64,000 nt of DNA from DASTFP01 sp963744345 (lineage in GTDB: Bacteria; Verrucomicrobiota; Verrucomicrobiia; Chthoniobacterales; Terrimicrobiaceae): the NCBI GenBank assembly GCA_963744345.1, contig CAVUTD010000019.1:124001-188000 (forward strand). The letters are read 5' to 3'. The notes under the pieces were generated by a model. The model saw only the letters and a list, made by a program, of their open reading frames with translations, was not told the origin of the DNA and searched no databases. This document shows, piece after piece, positions 52,879 to 62,905 of the stretch; the stretch's first letter is position 1, and every line of letters begins with the position of its first letter. The translations under genes were made by a program, and so were the position numbers.

Positions 52879-54834
52879 ATGTACCAGCATCAGTTACACC
52901 AGCAAATCAACCAGTGCGTGAGGGAAAAGAGTCTTCCGGACGGGGATGCGGGGATTCTCTTTCACACCCGCTTTATTGCCAACGCCGCGGCCATCAAGGC
53001 TCTTTATGACGAGATCTATGCGCATCATCCCAAAGGGAGAGCAAGCTTTGACGGTCTGCTGAAGCTGGTCACCCAGGCTTTTATCGATCGGCCCGACGCC
53101 CTGAAAGATAAGGATGATGAAAAGTTAGACCAAGGGTATTGGTTCCTAAGCAATAGCCTCACCGGCATGAGCCTGTATGTGGATCGCTTCAGCGGCAAAC
53201 TCAGGGAGATGGAATCTAAGCTCGATTATCTTTGTGGCTTGGGCGTTAACCTCCTTCACCTGATGCCTATTTTCGAAAGCCCCTGGGGCGAAAGTGACGG
53301 CGGCTACGCCGTGTCGGATTATCGCCGGGTGGATCCTCGCTTTGGCACGCTCGAGGATCTTAGATATCTGCGGGAGCGAATGAGCGAGCGTAACGTGTTG
53401 CTTATGCTCGATATTGTGCTCAACCATACTTCGCATCGGCACGAGTGGGCGACCAAGGCCAAGCAGGGCATCGAAAGCTTCCAAGATTACTATTACATGT
53501 ATCCCGACCGGGATGTGCCGGATCGTTTTGAGCGCAGTATGCCGGAGATCTTCCCAGAATCCTCACCCGGCAACTTCACGTACTGCGAGGAAACTGCCAA
53601 ATGGGTGATGACAGTTTTTCACTCATATCAATGGGACCTTAATTACACCAACCCAGCCGTCCTGCTCGAGATGCTGGACACCATTTTCTTTTATGGAAAT
53701 CTCGGCGTCGATATTCTTCGCATTGATGCCCCGGCGTTCATCTGGAAGGAACCGGGCACAAGCTGTCAAAATCTGCCTCAAGCTCACACCCTCCTCAGGC
53801 TCATCAAGCAATGCGTTCAAGTCGCTATGCCTGGAATGGCCATCCTTGGCGAAGCGATCGTCGCTCCGCGGGAAATCATGAAGTACTTTGGCACCGGACT
53901 CTTTACCGCACGCGAATGCGACCTCGCCTACAATGCCACGCACATGGCCTTGCTGTGGGATGCGCTGGCCACCGGTGACACGCGGGTGATGCTCGCTGCT
54001 CAGCACGAAATACTTCAGAAACCCTACGGCGCAACTTGGATCAACTACACGCGTTGCCACGACGATATCGGTCTCGGCTATGAAGACTATATGATTAGGC
54101 ATGCCGGATATGATCCGTTTCAACATCGCAAATTCTTGATGGACTACTACTCTGGGGGCTTTCCGGCGTCTCCCGCAAGCGGCGCTCTCTTTTCGGTCAA
54201 TCCTAAGACCAACGATGCGCGGATCAGCGGATCGCTGGCTTCCTTATGCGGGCTGGAGAAAGCCTTACTAAGCAATGATCACACCGCGATCGACATGGCC
54301 TTAGGCAGAATCACAATGTTGCAGGCACATAGCTTTCTCCTGGGCGGGGTTCCGATGATCTTCTACGGCGATGAGGTCGGATACACCAATGACTACTCCT
54401 ACCTGGAGGATGTCGCAAAGGCCTATGATAATCGCTGGATGCATCGCCCAGTTATCGATTGGGAAAAGAACAAGCGGATAGAGGAAGACGGCAGTATCGA
54501 AGAGCGGGTCTACTCCGCCACGAAACAGCTGATTGCTCTTCGTCGGAAACTTCCGATGATTGCCGATGCTAAAAATTTAACCTGGCTTCCTCCTCATAAC
54601 GCGCATGTGGCGGGCTATCTCCGCACGCTCGAAGATCGTCGGGTCTACTGCCTGTTTAACTTCACCGATGGGCAACAAATGCTCGGCTGGCACATTTTTA
54701 AACAACACGGCCCAATTTCCGAGCGACTTCTCGATCACTGGAGTGGACGGGAGCTTACGATTGGACCCGATCATGAATTCGCGACCCTGGCACCTTATCA
54801 GTTCATGATCCTTGAACCCGCGCGGATCGGCTAA
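52879..54834 (+). CDS. Amylosucrase (GH13 subfamily 4)
   Basis: A 651-residue GH13 enzyme, the usual amylosucrase length. It converts sucrose into alpha-1,4-glucan and fructose. The catalytic residues are visible: nucleophile Asp in GVDILRIDAPAFIWK, acid/base Glu in LGEAIVAPRE, and the third Asp in TRCHDDIGLGYE. The helical N-terminal domain (about 1-90) and the GGYAVSDYRRVDPRFG motif are typical of the subfamily. There is no signal peptide, so it acts in the cytoplasm. No sucrose transporter or fructokinase is adjacent; the sugar ABC importer 15 kb away is only a speculative link. Confidence 0.9.
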   Translation: MYQHQLHQQINQCVREKSLPDGDAGILFHTRFIANAAAIKALYDEIYAHHPKGRASFDGLLKLVTQAFIDRPDALKDKDDEKLDQGYWFLSNSLTGMSLYVDRFSGKLREMESKLDYLCGLGVNLLHLMPIFESPWGESDGGYAVSDYRRVDPRFGTLEDLRYLRERMSERNVLLMLDIVLNHTSHRHEWATKAKQGIESFQDYYYMYPDRDVPDRFERSMPEIFPESSPGNFTYCEETAKWVMTVFHSYQWDLNYTNPAVLLEMLDTIFFYGNLGVDILRIDAPAFIWKEPGTSCQNLPQAHTLLRLIKQCVQVAMPGMAILGEAIVAPREIMKYFGTGLFTARECDLAYNATHMALLWDALATGDTRVMLAAQHEILQKPYGATWINYTRCHDDIGLGYEDYMIRHAGYDPFQHRKFLMDYYSGGFPASPASGALFSVNPKTNDARISGSLASLCGLEKALLSNDHTAIDMALGRITMLQAHSFLLGGVPMIFYGDEVGYTNDYSYLEDVAKAYDNRWMHRPVIDWEKNKRIEEDGSIEERVYSATKQLIALRRKLPMIADAKNLTWLPPHNAHVAGYLRTLEDRRVYCLFNFTDGQQMLGWHIFKQHGPISERLLDHWSGRELTIGPDHEFATLAPYQFMILEPARIG

Positions 54835-55022
54835 GAATAGTCGATCCAGAAGTAAAAGAATTGGAACAGGCGAACTAATTTTCTACCCGCGTTGAGCGAG
54901 ACGGTGCTGTCGGCAGTCACCGGATTTCCGTTCGGGCCATGCTACACGTACGGAACCGCCAAATCCGCCCGGACTCATGAATTTTATCATATAGTTGAAT
55001 CGCGTTACGCACTCAAATCCTC

Positions 55023-55914
55023 TTGCTTGGGTGCCCTCGCATTCCGCCGCAGAAATTGACTCCTTTGGCTGAGACGGCTCATTCGGCGCCGACACCTCTT
55101 ACTCGGAACATTCCGTCTTCAGGGGAGGCGTTGCCGGTCATCGGGCTGGGGACGTGGCAGAGCTTCGATGTCGGCCGGTCGAGGAGCTCGCGTGCGCCTC
55201 TGGCGGATGTTCTGCGTACGTTTGTGGAGCTCGGCGGCAAACTGGTTGACTCCTCTCCAATGTATGGACGCTCCGAGGAAGTGATCGGCGATCTATCGAA
55301 AGAACTCGACTTGCAAAACAAGCTTTTTATCGCCACCAAGGGTATGGACCTCCGGACGAGGCGAAGGGATCGCGCAAATGGAAGATTCAATGCAGAAGCT
55401 GCGTTCCGATCGAATTGCCCTTATGCAGGTGCATAATCTCGTCGACGCAGACAGGCAGTTGTCGACGCTGCGGGAGTGGAAACAATCGGGACGGGTGCGC
55501 TACATTGGTGTTACCCACTACACGGCCGGTGGTCAGGACGCGGTGATGCGCATCATGGAGACCCAACCGCTCGATTTTATACAAATTAATTACTCCGTTG
55601 GCGAACGAGAGGCCGAACGCCGCCTCTTGCCGCTTGCCAGGGAGCGTGGAGTTGCCGTTATTGCGAACCGCCCCTTTGGCGTAGGCCGCCTCTTCAGCCG
55701 TTTGCGTTGTCGAACGCTGCCTTCATGGGCCGGCGAGATCGGCTGCGACAGCTGGGCAGAGGTGCTCCTCAAGTTCATTGTAGCGCACCCGGCAATCACC
55801 TGCGCAATTCCCGCGACCTCTAAAGTCGAGCACCTCCGCGATAATATGAAAGCAGCTTACGGAACTCTCCCGGACGAGAAACTCCGCGCGCGTATAGCCA
55901 CCGACGCGGCCTGA
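55023..55914 (+). pseudogene. Aldo/keto reductase, frameshifted
   Basis: Two plus-strand frames form one aldo/keto reductase. The first encodes GEALPVIGLGTWQSFDVG, the catalytic-site LVDSSPMYGRSEEVIGDL and KLFIATK. At about 55340-55342 one extra G in a GGG run shifts the frame; the second frame continues VWTSGRGEGIAQMEDSMQKL and on to YIGVTHYTAGGQDAVMRI and a C-terminal AITCAIPATSKVEHLRDNMK. The start codon is unclear (TTG at 55023 or slightly later). Catalytic Asp, Tyr and Lys are present, so a single-base error or recent inactivation are both possible. NADPH-dependent carbonyl reduction is the family role. Confidence 0.8.
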
Positions 55915-55930
55915 CTGTCCCCGCTCGGCA

Positions 55931-56410
55931 TTTGCTGGTAAACGCTAAGCCGAAGGCCATGCTGTCGGGTCCCAACGGTGACAATCCGCCTATCTTGGGA
56001 CCAGCCGGCGCTCTGCACATGTCCGTCCTCGACTTCGCAAAGTGGGCAGCATGGCCCGCCGCGACAAGGCAAGTGTCCTCCCGCCCTGGTGTCTCCGGAT
56101 GTCGTGAAAAAACTTCACAGGCGCGGTGATTGAAACCGATGTGCGCGAGAACGCACCCCAACACTCCAAAGATCGGAAAACATGCGCTTGCGCGGGAAAG
56201 TAAGGTTCGACTGGTCGCCCGCGGTAGCGATGACTCATACCGGATCCAGCGGGATGAATCTGGCGTCGGTAATCTTCTGGCCGGAGCATATTCTGGAGTC
56301 GTGATGACGACGAACATCGCGGGACGCCAGCCGATGAAGCCTTAGCAAAACTGGCCGCCGAGCTTTACGAGAAATTTTTGAGCCAACCGGCTTCATCTGC
56401 CGATCAGTAG
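55931..56410 (+). pseudogene. Decayed C-terminal remnant of a serine hydrolase (beta-lactamase family)
   Basis: In successive frames the plus strand reads GPNGDNPPILGPAGALHMSV, LDFAKWA, then ALVSPDVVKKLHRRGD, then FDWSPAVAMTHTGSSGMNLA, SVIFWPEH, then VVMTTNIAG and finally ADEALAKLAAELYEKF before TAG at 56410. This order matches the C-terminal half of class C beta-lactamase-like serine hydrolases (the HTGS motif near the KTG-equivalent). The N-terminal half with the SxxK site is absent, and several frameshifts are needed, so it is non-functional. Confidence 0.75.
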
Positions 56411-56478
56411 ACCTCAAGCGTTGAACCCTGAACTTTAATTGAGAGAATGTGAGAGCGCGCGAGGCCTTTTCTTCATGG

Positions 56479-58005
56479 CTACTTCCACTCCAGCGGAGTG
56501 CCGGCCGGTAACAGACGGACGGCCCGGGCAACGTCCCAATTCGTCAATCGAAATCCTCCGATGCTCTCCGTCGTGTGCATTTGGTCGGGCATGCTTGTGC
56601 CGTGGAGCCCATAAGGGAGGGGTTCCTTACTATCGGATTTTGCCAGATTGATCCAAAGAATGCCAACCGGATTCCGGGGACCCGCAGCAAGATACTGTTC
56701 GGAAGACAGGCGCGGCTTGAGCGGAGTTCTGGCCGGCTCCGGAGTGCTAACGCCGAAAAGTGGAGCGGCCGGCTGGGCGCGTTCCGTCTTCTCTTCTTGA
56801 CGAGTGGCAAGCCGCGGCCGTGCGATGGCGTCAAGAATTGTCCAGAAGCCACGGCCATGAAGGCCGGGACGAGCCGGAGAAACTGGCAGAACAGCCAGGA
56901 GTTTGCCGCCTCTGGAGATACTCAATTGCGACAAACCGGTCACCGTTGCCGTCACTGGATTTTGCGGATCGATTTGCGGTTGGAGTGGCTCCTCAAGCGC
57001 TTTCTCGATTTCGAACGGAATTACGTTAGGTACTCGAAATTCCGCTCCGATTGCGGGCACAGTTGGCAGATTATTGTTCAGAGCGCGCAGGTAAGATTCC
57101 TGGCAATGAAAACGTTCGGCAACGAACTCCCATGGCGTGAGATAGGCCATCATCGAATTTGCAATCAGCTGCTCGTAGCTTCGCGGAATTTTCGTGACTG
57201 CGGGAGAATTCGGGCGGATTTTTTGTGAAGCCAAAGGGGAAGGCGAGTAATCTGGCCTTGAGACAGATGTTTCCGCCTTGGGCGCCGCGATGAACCGAAA
57301 GTCTTCCACCTTCAACTTGTACTGCGTGAAAACATCCGCCAAGGCGGCTTCAGCTTGGGCTTGAAGGGAGCGTTCGTCCTTCGCCTCCTCATGAGTGCTT
57401 TGATACAGGAATACCACTTTCCTGAATGCCGCACTCGGCTTGCCGCTGATCGGGCCGGCTGAAAACTGTTGCCGATCCAAGAAAACTTGAAGCCGCACAT
57501 CCTTCAACTCGCCATCATTGAGCACCGTGAAAGTGGGACGGCGTGATTCCCTCGAAGTCTCTTTGTCGGCCGTCGCGCTATCTTGCGCTGTGGAAGAAGC
57601 CGTAGCCACGAGCTGGGAGCCACTCGGGATTTTCAGAACCTGACCGATGAGAATCTTATCACTTTGCAGGCCGTTAAACTGCTTGAGCTGAGCAACGGTC
57701 ACCCCAAATTGCTTAGCGAGAAGAATGAGGGCGTCACCTCGTTTCACTTCGTAGAGGACGGCGTTGCTTTCCGATTGAACTGGAGACTGCGGGGCGACCG
57801 ACGGCGGTTGAGTGAACTTGGGCAATTCAAGGCCCCAATCCTTTTCCTCAGAGGGAGCGACACGCCACTTCCACTTCACCGCGTTCTCCAGACCTGGCTC
57901 AACGCCACTCAATGGCGGCCTCTCGGGAGCTGTCTGTGCGAGCATGTTAAGACAGCAGACGCCAGAGAAGAGGAGGAATAGCGGAAATCTCGTACCAAAA
58001 AACAT
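56479..58005 (-). CDS. LysM protein with a YkuD-like domain lacking the catalytic Cys
   Basis: From the ATG at 58005 a 508-residue exported protein. Signal peptide about 1-24 (FPLFLLFSGVCCLNMLAQ); one LysM at about 82-128 (YEVKRGDALILLAKQFGVTV); a middle region of unknown fold; and a C-terminal L,D-transpeptidase-like domain (about 365-508) with ISRGGKLLAVLPVSPARPGL, HGRGFWTILDA and GLHGTSMPDQ. Where active enzymes have SHGCIRLTNWD, this reads SIGGFRLTNWD: residue 484 is Gly (GGA at 56556-56554) in place of the nucleophilic Cys. It therefore looks like a wall-binding pseudoenzyme. It lies 83 bases downstream of pyruvate carboxylase on the same strand. Confidence 0.82.
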   Translation of the reverse strand: MFFGTRFPLFLLFSGVCCLNMLAQTAPERPPLSGVEPGLENAVKWKWRVAPSEEKDWGLELPKFTQPPSVAPQSPVQSESNAVLYEVKRGDALILLAKQFGVTVAQLKQFNGLQSDKILIGQVLKIPSGSQLVATASSTAQDSATADKETSRESRRPTFTVLNDGELKDVRLQVFLDRQQFSAGPISGKPSAAFRKVVFLYQSTHEEAKDERSLQAQAEAALADVFTQYKLKVEDFRFIAAPKAETSVSRPDYSPSPLASQKIRPNSPAVTKIPRSYEQLIANSMMAYLTPWEFVAERFHCQESYLRALNNNLPTVPAIGAEFRVPNVIPFEIEKALEEPLQPQIDPQNPVTATVTGLSQLSISRGGKLLAVLPVSPARPGLHGRGFWTILDAIARPRLATRQEEKTERAQPAAPLFGVSTPEPARTPLKPRLSSEQYLAAGPRNPVGILWINLAKSDSKEPLPYGLHGTSMPDQMHTTESIGGFRLTNWDVARAVRLLPAGTPLEWK

Positions 58006-58088
58006 GGAATTGACTATTTCGGTGATCGCCGCGCAAAGCAGCAAGAGCAAATCCCGGAACCAATTTGCTCCAGGCGAGGAAGCTTCAT

Positions 58089-61000
58089 CTAGGTTGTCGG
58101 GCTCAAAACCAGCAAAAGGTCTTTCGCGTCGACAGTTTCGCCAACCTGAACGACTCTTTCGACGACCTTAGCAGACATCGGCGCGTAGACGTTTGTCTGC
58201 ATCTTCATCGCTTCAATGATGAGCAAGCGATCGCCCTTCGATACGAGTTCTCCACTTTCGACAGCGATCGTGGTCACTGCGCCAGGGATGGGTGCGCCCA
58301 CGTGGCCCGCGTTGGTGGGGTCAGCCTTTGCACGCTCCAATTTTTGAACCATGAGCGATTTGTCCTGGACGGTCACCTCGCGAGGCTGACCATTAAGTTC
58401 AAAGAACACGACACGCTTGCCGTCGGGTTGCGGCTCGCCCACGGTGAGAAACTTGATGATAAGTGCTTTGCCGGTTTCAAGCTCCACACTTATCTCCTCG
58501 CCCGGTCCCATCCCATAATAGAATTGAGGTGTTGGTAGCACACTGACATCCCCGTAAAGCTGACGGGTTTGCTCGAAGGCAAGAAAGACTTGTGGATACA
58601 TCAGATAGCTCATCAAATCTGTGCGGCTTGCTTCAGTGCCGATCTTCGCTCTCAGGGTCGCCGCCGTTTCTTCGATGTTCACTGGCATGAGATGCTCGCC
58701 GGGGCGTCCCGGCTTCGGTTTGCGCCCTCCGAGCACCACTTCCAACATTTTCGCAGGCCAGCCCCCCTCGGGTTCCCCAAGAGCGCCGGAGAACATTTCG
58801 ACGACGGAATTCGGCAGCGTGAGAGTGTGGTTGGCACCCAACTGCTCCAATTGTTGGATTGTCATTCCATGACTGACGAGAAAGAGCGCCAGGTCTCCAA
58901 CCACTTTGCTCGAAGGGGTTACCTTCACGATGTCGCCAAAGGCCATGTTGACTTCCGCGTATGTTCTCGCGATCTGGGGCCACCGATTGCCAAGACCCAT
59001 GGCCTCCGCTTGCTCCTTCAAATTGGTGTACTGCCCGCCTGGCATCTCATGGAGGTAAACTTCCGCGGTACCCGACTTGGGGCTGCTGTCGAAAGGGAGG
59101 TAGTATTGACGAACCACTTCCCAATATTCACCGCATCGATTAAGACTCTCGAGGTCGAGATTGGAGTCGCGCTCCGTGTTTGCCAACGCGGCGACGAGCG
59201 AATTGAGGTTTGGCTGGCTGGTCGTGCCGCTCATTGGAGCGATCGCGGCATCGACGACGTCAACCCCCGCTTCGGCAGCCTTGAGCAGGGAAGCGGCATT
59301 GATGCCGCTTGTGTCATGCGTATGGAAGTGAATAGGCAGGGCGATCTCCTCTCTAAGGGTTTTCACCAGTTTCTCCGCAGCGTAAGGCCGGCAAAGGCCT
59401 GCCATATCTTTGATCCCGAGGATGTGAGCGCCCATGCGTTCCAGCTCCTTAGCTTTCCCTATGTAATAGTTGAGCGAATACTTTTCGCGCTGAGGATCCA
59501 AGAGATTGCCGGTGTAACACACGGCTGCTTCACAGACTTTGCCGCTCTCTCGCGCCGCCTCAATGGGCACCTTCATGTTAGGAAGCCAGTTGAGCGAATC
59601 GAAGATGCGGAAGATATCAATTCCCGCTGCCGCAGCCTCATAGATAAATTCCTTGACGACATTGTCTGGATAAGCCGTGTAGCCCACGGCATTGGATGCC
59701 CGGAGCAGCATCTGAAAGCAAATGTTGGGAATGGCTTCTCGCAAACGCTGCAACCTCTCCCAAGGATCTTCGTGCAAGAAGCGGAGAGCGACATCAAAGG
59801 TGGCGCCTCCCCACATCTCCAGACTATAGAGGTTGTGCAGTTTGCTCGCCACATAGTTGGCAATCGCCAGCATGTCGTAACTGCGCATACGCGTGGCTAA
59901 GAGCGACTGGTGCGCGTCCCGAAAGGTCGTATCGGTCAGCAACAATTGCTTTTGTGCTCGCGTCCATTTGGTGAAGGCTTCGGCGCCGAGCTCGTTGAGC
60001 AGTTGGCGAGTGCCGGACGGTGGCGGGGAAGCGTCGTGTTCCGGAACGGGCGCAGCTCGCAGGTTCACCGGCTTTGCTTTGTTTGCGACTTCACTGTTTC
60101 CGTTGACGATAGTCTCTCCCAGATACTTAAGCAGTCGTGTGGCTCGATCCTTGCGTGGTGTGAACTGGAACAATTCCGGGGTCTCGTCCAGGAACCGCGT
60201 CGTCGCATCGCCCGATTGGAAGGTGGGGTGGTTGACCACGTTTTCGAGGAAGGGAATATTGGTTCTCACGCCTCGAATGCGAAACTCGCGGAGCGCACGA
60301 TCCATCCGCTGGCAGGCTTCCTTGAAAACTCCACCCCAGCTCGTCACCTTGACGAGCAGCGAATCGTAATACGGCGTGATCACTGCGCCGCCATAAGCTG
60401 ACGCCCCGTCCAGCCGAATTCCAAAGCCAGCCGGGGAGCGATAGGTGTGAATCTTACCGTAGTCCGGGACGAAGTTGTTCGACGGGTCCTCCGTCGTCAC
60501 ACGGCATTGCAGGGCGAAACCGTTAACGGCGATATCTTCTTGCTGAGGGAGATGCATTTCAGTGCCGTGCAGTGCATGCCCTTGAGCGACGAGGATCTGG
60601 GAGCGGACGATATCAATGCCGGTGACCACCTCCGTAACGGTGTGCTCAACTTGCACCCGGGGATTTACTTCAATGAAGTAGAAATCCCCAGTGTCGACAT
60701 CGACGAGAAACTCGACGGTTCCGGCACTAAAGTAGTTGGCCGTGCGAGCAATCCGGACCGCCGACTCACATAGTTCTTTCCGAATTCTGGGCTCAAGATT
60801 TACCGCTGGAGCCAACTCGACCACTTTTTGATGGCGTCGTTGAACGGAGCAGTCGCGTTCGAAGAGGTGAAGGATGTTTCCGTATTGATCACCCAGGACC
60901 TGCACTTCCACGTGCTTTGCGCGAGGGATGAAGCGTTCGAGAAAAACCGCATCATTCCCGAAAGCTGCTGCCGCTTCCTGGCGCGCTTCGCTAATCTTCG

Positions 61001-61535
61001 TTTCGAACTCCTCTTCATGGAGCACAATGCGCATACCGCGACCACCTCCGCCGAATGCAGCCTTCACGATAAGCGGGAAACCGATCTCCTTACCAATTGT
61101 GCGGGCCGCTTCGAGGGTCGTAACTGGCAGTTCCGCGCCTGGAATTACCGGCACGAGAGCTTTCTGTGCCAGGCGCCTCGCAGCCGTTTTATCCCCCAAT
61201 AATTCCAGAAGCTCCGCTGAGGGACCCACAAAGCGAATTCCGGCTGCTGCGCACGCTTTGGGAAGAGCCGGGTTTTCCGCGAGAAATCCATATCCTGGGT
61301 GGATTGCGTCGACGCCTTTTTCGGCAGCCATGGCCACGATGCCCTCGGCGTCCAAATATGCCTGCACCGGCCCTCGGCCCTCGCCGATAAGGTAGGCTTC
61401 ATCAGCCTTGAAGCGGTGAAGGCTCAGCCGATCCTCCTGTGAATAGACCGCTACGGTTCGCAAACCTAATTCCGAGGCAGCGCGAAGTATACGAATGGTG
61501 ATCTCGCCTCGATTGAGTGCCAACAGTTTTCTCAT
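58089..61535 (-). CDS. pyc: Pyruvate carboxylase
   Basis: A 1148-residue single-chain pyruvate carboxylase from the ATG at 61535 (MRKLLALNRGEITIRILRAA). Biotin carboxylase domain about 1-450 (ATP-grasp GGGGRGMRIV, LLELLGDKTAARRLA, EVNPRVQVEHTVTE); carboxyltransferase about 530-1000 (LLTDTTFRDAHQSLLATRMR, HFHTHDTSGINAASLLKAAE); C-terminal biotinyl domain with the carrier Lys in IEAMKMQTNVYAP. It makes oxaloacetate from pyruvate and bicarbonate to refill the TCA cycle. All domains are intact and in the usual order for the alpha4 type. Confidence 0.96.
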   Translation of the reverse strand: MRKLLALNRGEITIRILRAASELGLRTVAVYSQEDRLSLHRFKADEAYLIGEGRGPVQAYLDAEGIVAMAAEKGVDAIHPGYGFLAENPALPKACAAAGIRFVGPSAELLELLGDKTAARRLAQKALVPVIPGAELPVTTLEAARTIGKEIGFPLIVKAAFGGGGRGMRIVLHEEEFETKISEARQEAAAAFGNDAVFLERFIPRAKHVEVQVLGDQYGNILHLFERDCSVQRRHQKVVELAPAVNLEPRIRKELCESAVRIARTANYFSAGTVEFLVDVDTGDFYFIEVNPRVQVEHTVTEVVTGIDIVRSQILVAQGHALHGTEMHLPQQEDIAVNGFALQCRVTTEDPSNNFVPDYGKIHTYRSPAGFGIRLDGASAYGGAVITPYYDSLLVKVTSWGGVFKEACQRMDRALREFRIRGVRTNIPFLENVVNHPTFQSGDATTRFLDETPELFQFTPRKDRATRLLKYLGETIVNGNSEVANKAKPVNLRAAPVPEHDASPPPSGTRQLLNELGAEAFTKWTRAQKQLLLTDTTFRDAHQSLLATRMRSYDMLAIANYVASKLHNLYSLEMWGGATFDVALRFLHEDPWERLQRLREAIPNICFQMLLRASNAVGYTAYPDNVVKEFIYEAAAAGIDIFRIFDSLNWLPNMKVPIEAARESGKVCEAAVCYTGNLLDPQREKYSLNYYIGKAKELERMGAHILGIKDMAGLCRPYAAEKLVKTLREEIALPIHFHTHDTSGINAASLLKAAEAGVDVVDAAIAPMSGTTSQPNLNSLVAALANTERDSNLDLESLNRCGEYWEVVRQYYLPFDSSPKSGTAEVYLHEMPGGQYTNLKEQAEAMGLGNRWPQIARTYAEVNMAFGDIVKVTPSSKVVGDLALFLVSHGMTIQQLEQLGANHTLTLPNSVVEMFSGALGEPEGGWPAKMLEVVLGGRKPKPGRPGEHLMPVNIEETAATLRAKIGTEASRTDLMSYLMYPQVFLAFEQTRQLYGDVSVLPTPQFYYGMGPGEEISVELETGKALIIKFLTVGEPQPDGKRVVFFELNGQPREVTVQDKSLMVQKLERAKADPTNAGHVGAPIPGAVTTIAVESGELVSKGDRLLIIEAMKMQTNVYAPMSAKVVERVVQVGETVDAKDLLLVLSPTT

Positions 61536-61769
61536 CGAATTCTTATCATGAGAGGGTTCAGGTCTGTTAAGACCCCCCAAGCGCGGAAGCTTCGCGACAA
61601 ACGAGGTTCCTCTTTAAGTAGCCCGTCACCAAATTGAATCGTGGGTCATGCACAGGCAAGCAGCTGGACGCCATTTCTTCCTGAAATGTAAGATTGCTGG
61701 AGTGAGTCATGATTGGTGGTATTAAGCAACGCCGACCTGTATCACTCAAGCAGCGAGAAGTTGAAAGGG

Positions 61770-62561
61770 CTATTCGTCTGGAAAACTCACTTGCCCGTTT
61801 TTGTTCATTTGCGGAACCTTCATCAGAACGTCTCGACGAAGGCAGAATGGCACATCCTCCCTAAGTTCTGGGTGCGAGAGCAACCTGCGTCCATTACGTG
61901 ATTGCGAAACAGCGGAGAGCAGGTCGTCTTTTTCCTGGCAGAACAGCTTCCGCGCCATCAGCGCCGCATCAGACATGTTATTCGCCGTCGATTGTGTTCC
62001 AAGCAAATCGCACAGCGCTCCCGCGCAAAGAGCATCCTCATACGCTGCTTCTTCCCTTGTGCCACTGCATACGAGAAGGAGGTGACTTGCAGTTTCTCCC
62101 TCCAAGAAATCCCTGGTTGCCCTGAGGTTTAGGAATGAAGAGATAAGAATTCTCTTGGCATGAGCGCACGCACGCAAAGCTCGCGTGCCATTGGTTGTCG
62201 TCATAATGATGGTTTTTCCTGCCACGACTTCCCTCCCGAACTCGCGCGGCGAATTGCCGAGAGTAAAGGCGACGCTTCCGGTCAGATCCGAGAGAATGCG
62301 CAACCCTTCCCGTTCTCCAGCAAGAAGTGCATCAGGGTGTGCTGTGTGCAGGGCGATCGCTTCGGGAATCCCTGTCACCGGCAAGATCTGTTTCGCCCCA
62401 TTGTTCAGAGCGATGACCATGCTGCTCGTCGCGCGCAACACGTCGAAGACCACACAGATTGTTGTGCTCAAATCGAGGTCTCTAAGCGCCGCGAATTCGG
62501 CCGGCGAAAACAACACGTCAAGACTTCGGGGGGGAGCGGGATTGGCGTTGCATGCAGTCAT
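61770..62561 (-). CDS. comB: ComB-family 2-phosphosulfolactate phosphatase
   Basis: A 263-residue ComB-like protein from the ATG at 62561 (a TTG at 62600 is possible). Characteristic segments are TTICVVFDVLRATSSMVIAL, NGAKQILPV, LLAGEREGLRI, LGNSPREF and IIMTTTNGTRALRACAHAKR. ComB hydrolyses 2-phospho-3-sulfolactate in coenzyme M synthesis in archaea. Many bacteria without coenzyme M carry homologues whose substrate is not settled, and no other sulfolactate gene is nearby. It lies 234 bases upstream of pyruvate carboxylase. Confidence 0.88.
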   Translation of the reverse strand: MTACNANPAPPRSLDVLFSPAEFAALRDLDLSTTICVVFDVLRATSSMVIALNNGAKQILPVTGIPEAIALHTAHPDALLAGEREGLRILSDLTGSVAFTLGNSPREFGREVVAGKTIIMTTTNGTRALRACAHAKRILISSFLNLRATRDFLEGETASHLLLVCSGTREEAAYEDALCAGALCDLLGTQSTANNMSDAALMARKLFCQEKDDLLSAVSQSRNGRRLLSHPELREDVPFCLRRDVLMKVPQMNKNGQVSFPDE

Positions 62562-62905
62562 AGATTTCAGCGTTTGTATCTCAGCGCGGACGCTGTTCAA
62601 TGCTCGGAAGACAACTCCGCGATTAGACTTTTGTGCGCGCGCCAGGCTTAGTGGTGCAGTCGTGAAGCTGCTCCAATGAGAACTACGCTACAAATTGATC
62701 AATCGGTCTACGCAGAATGAAAGAAGCCGTCCTGAGCGTTTTCAGGATCGAGACAGCGAAGTTTCGACTTGGACGCCATCGTTCGCGGAATAATTTCATT
62801 CGCTGCTGAACGATCTCTTCTCGAGGCTGCCGAGACATTTGCTCATGCCATGCTCGGCTGCGCTATTCAACCCTGAGTTGGGCTTCGCGCGCGGCGCCAA
62901 GTGTA
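62562..62905. other. Gap with no supported feature
   Basis: This stretch between the aldo/keto reductase and comB shows no convincing gene, RNA or repeat. It should contain the comB promoter. Confidence 0.3.
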
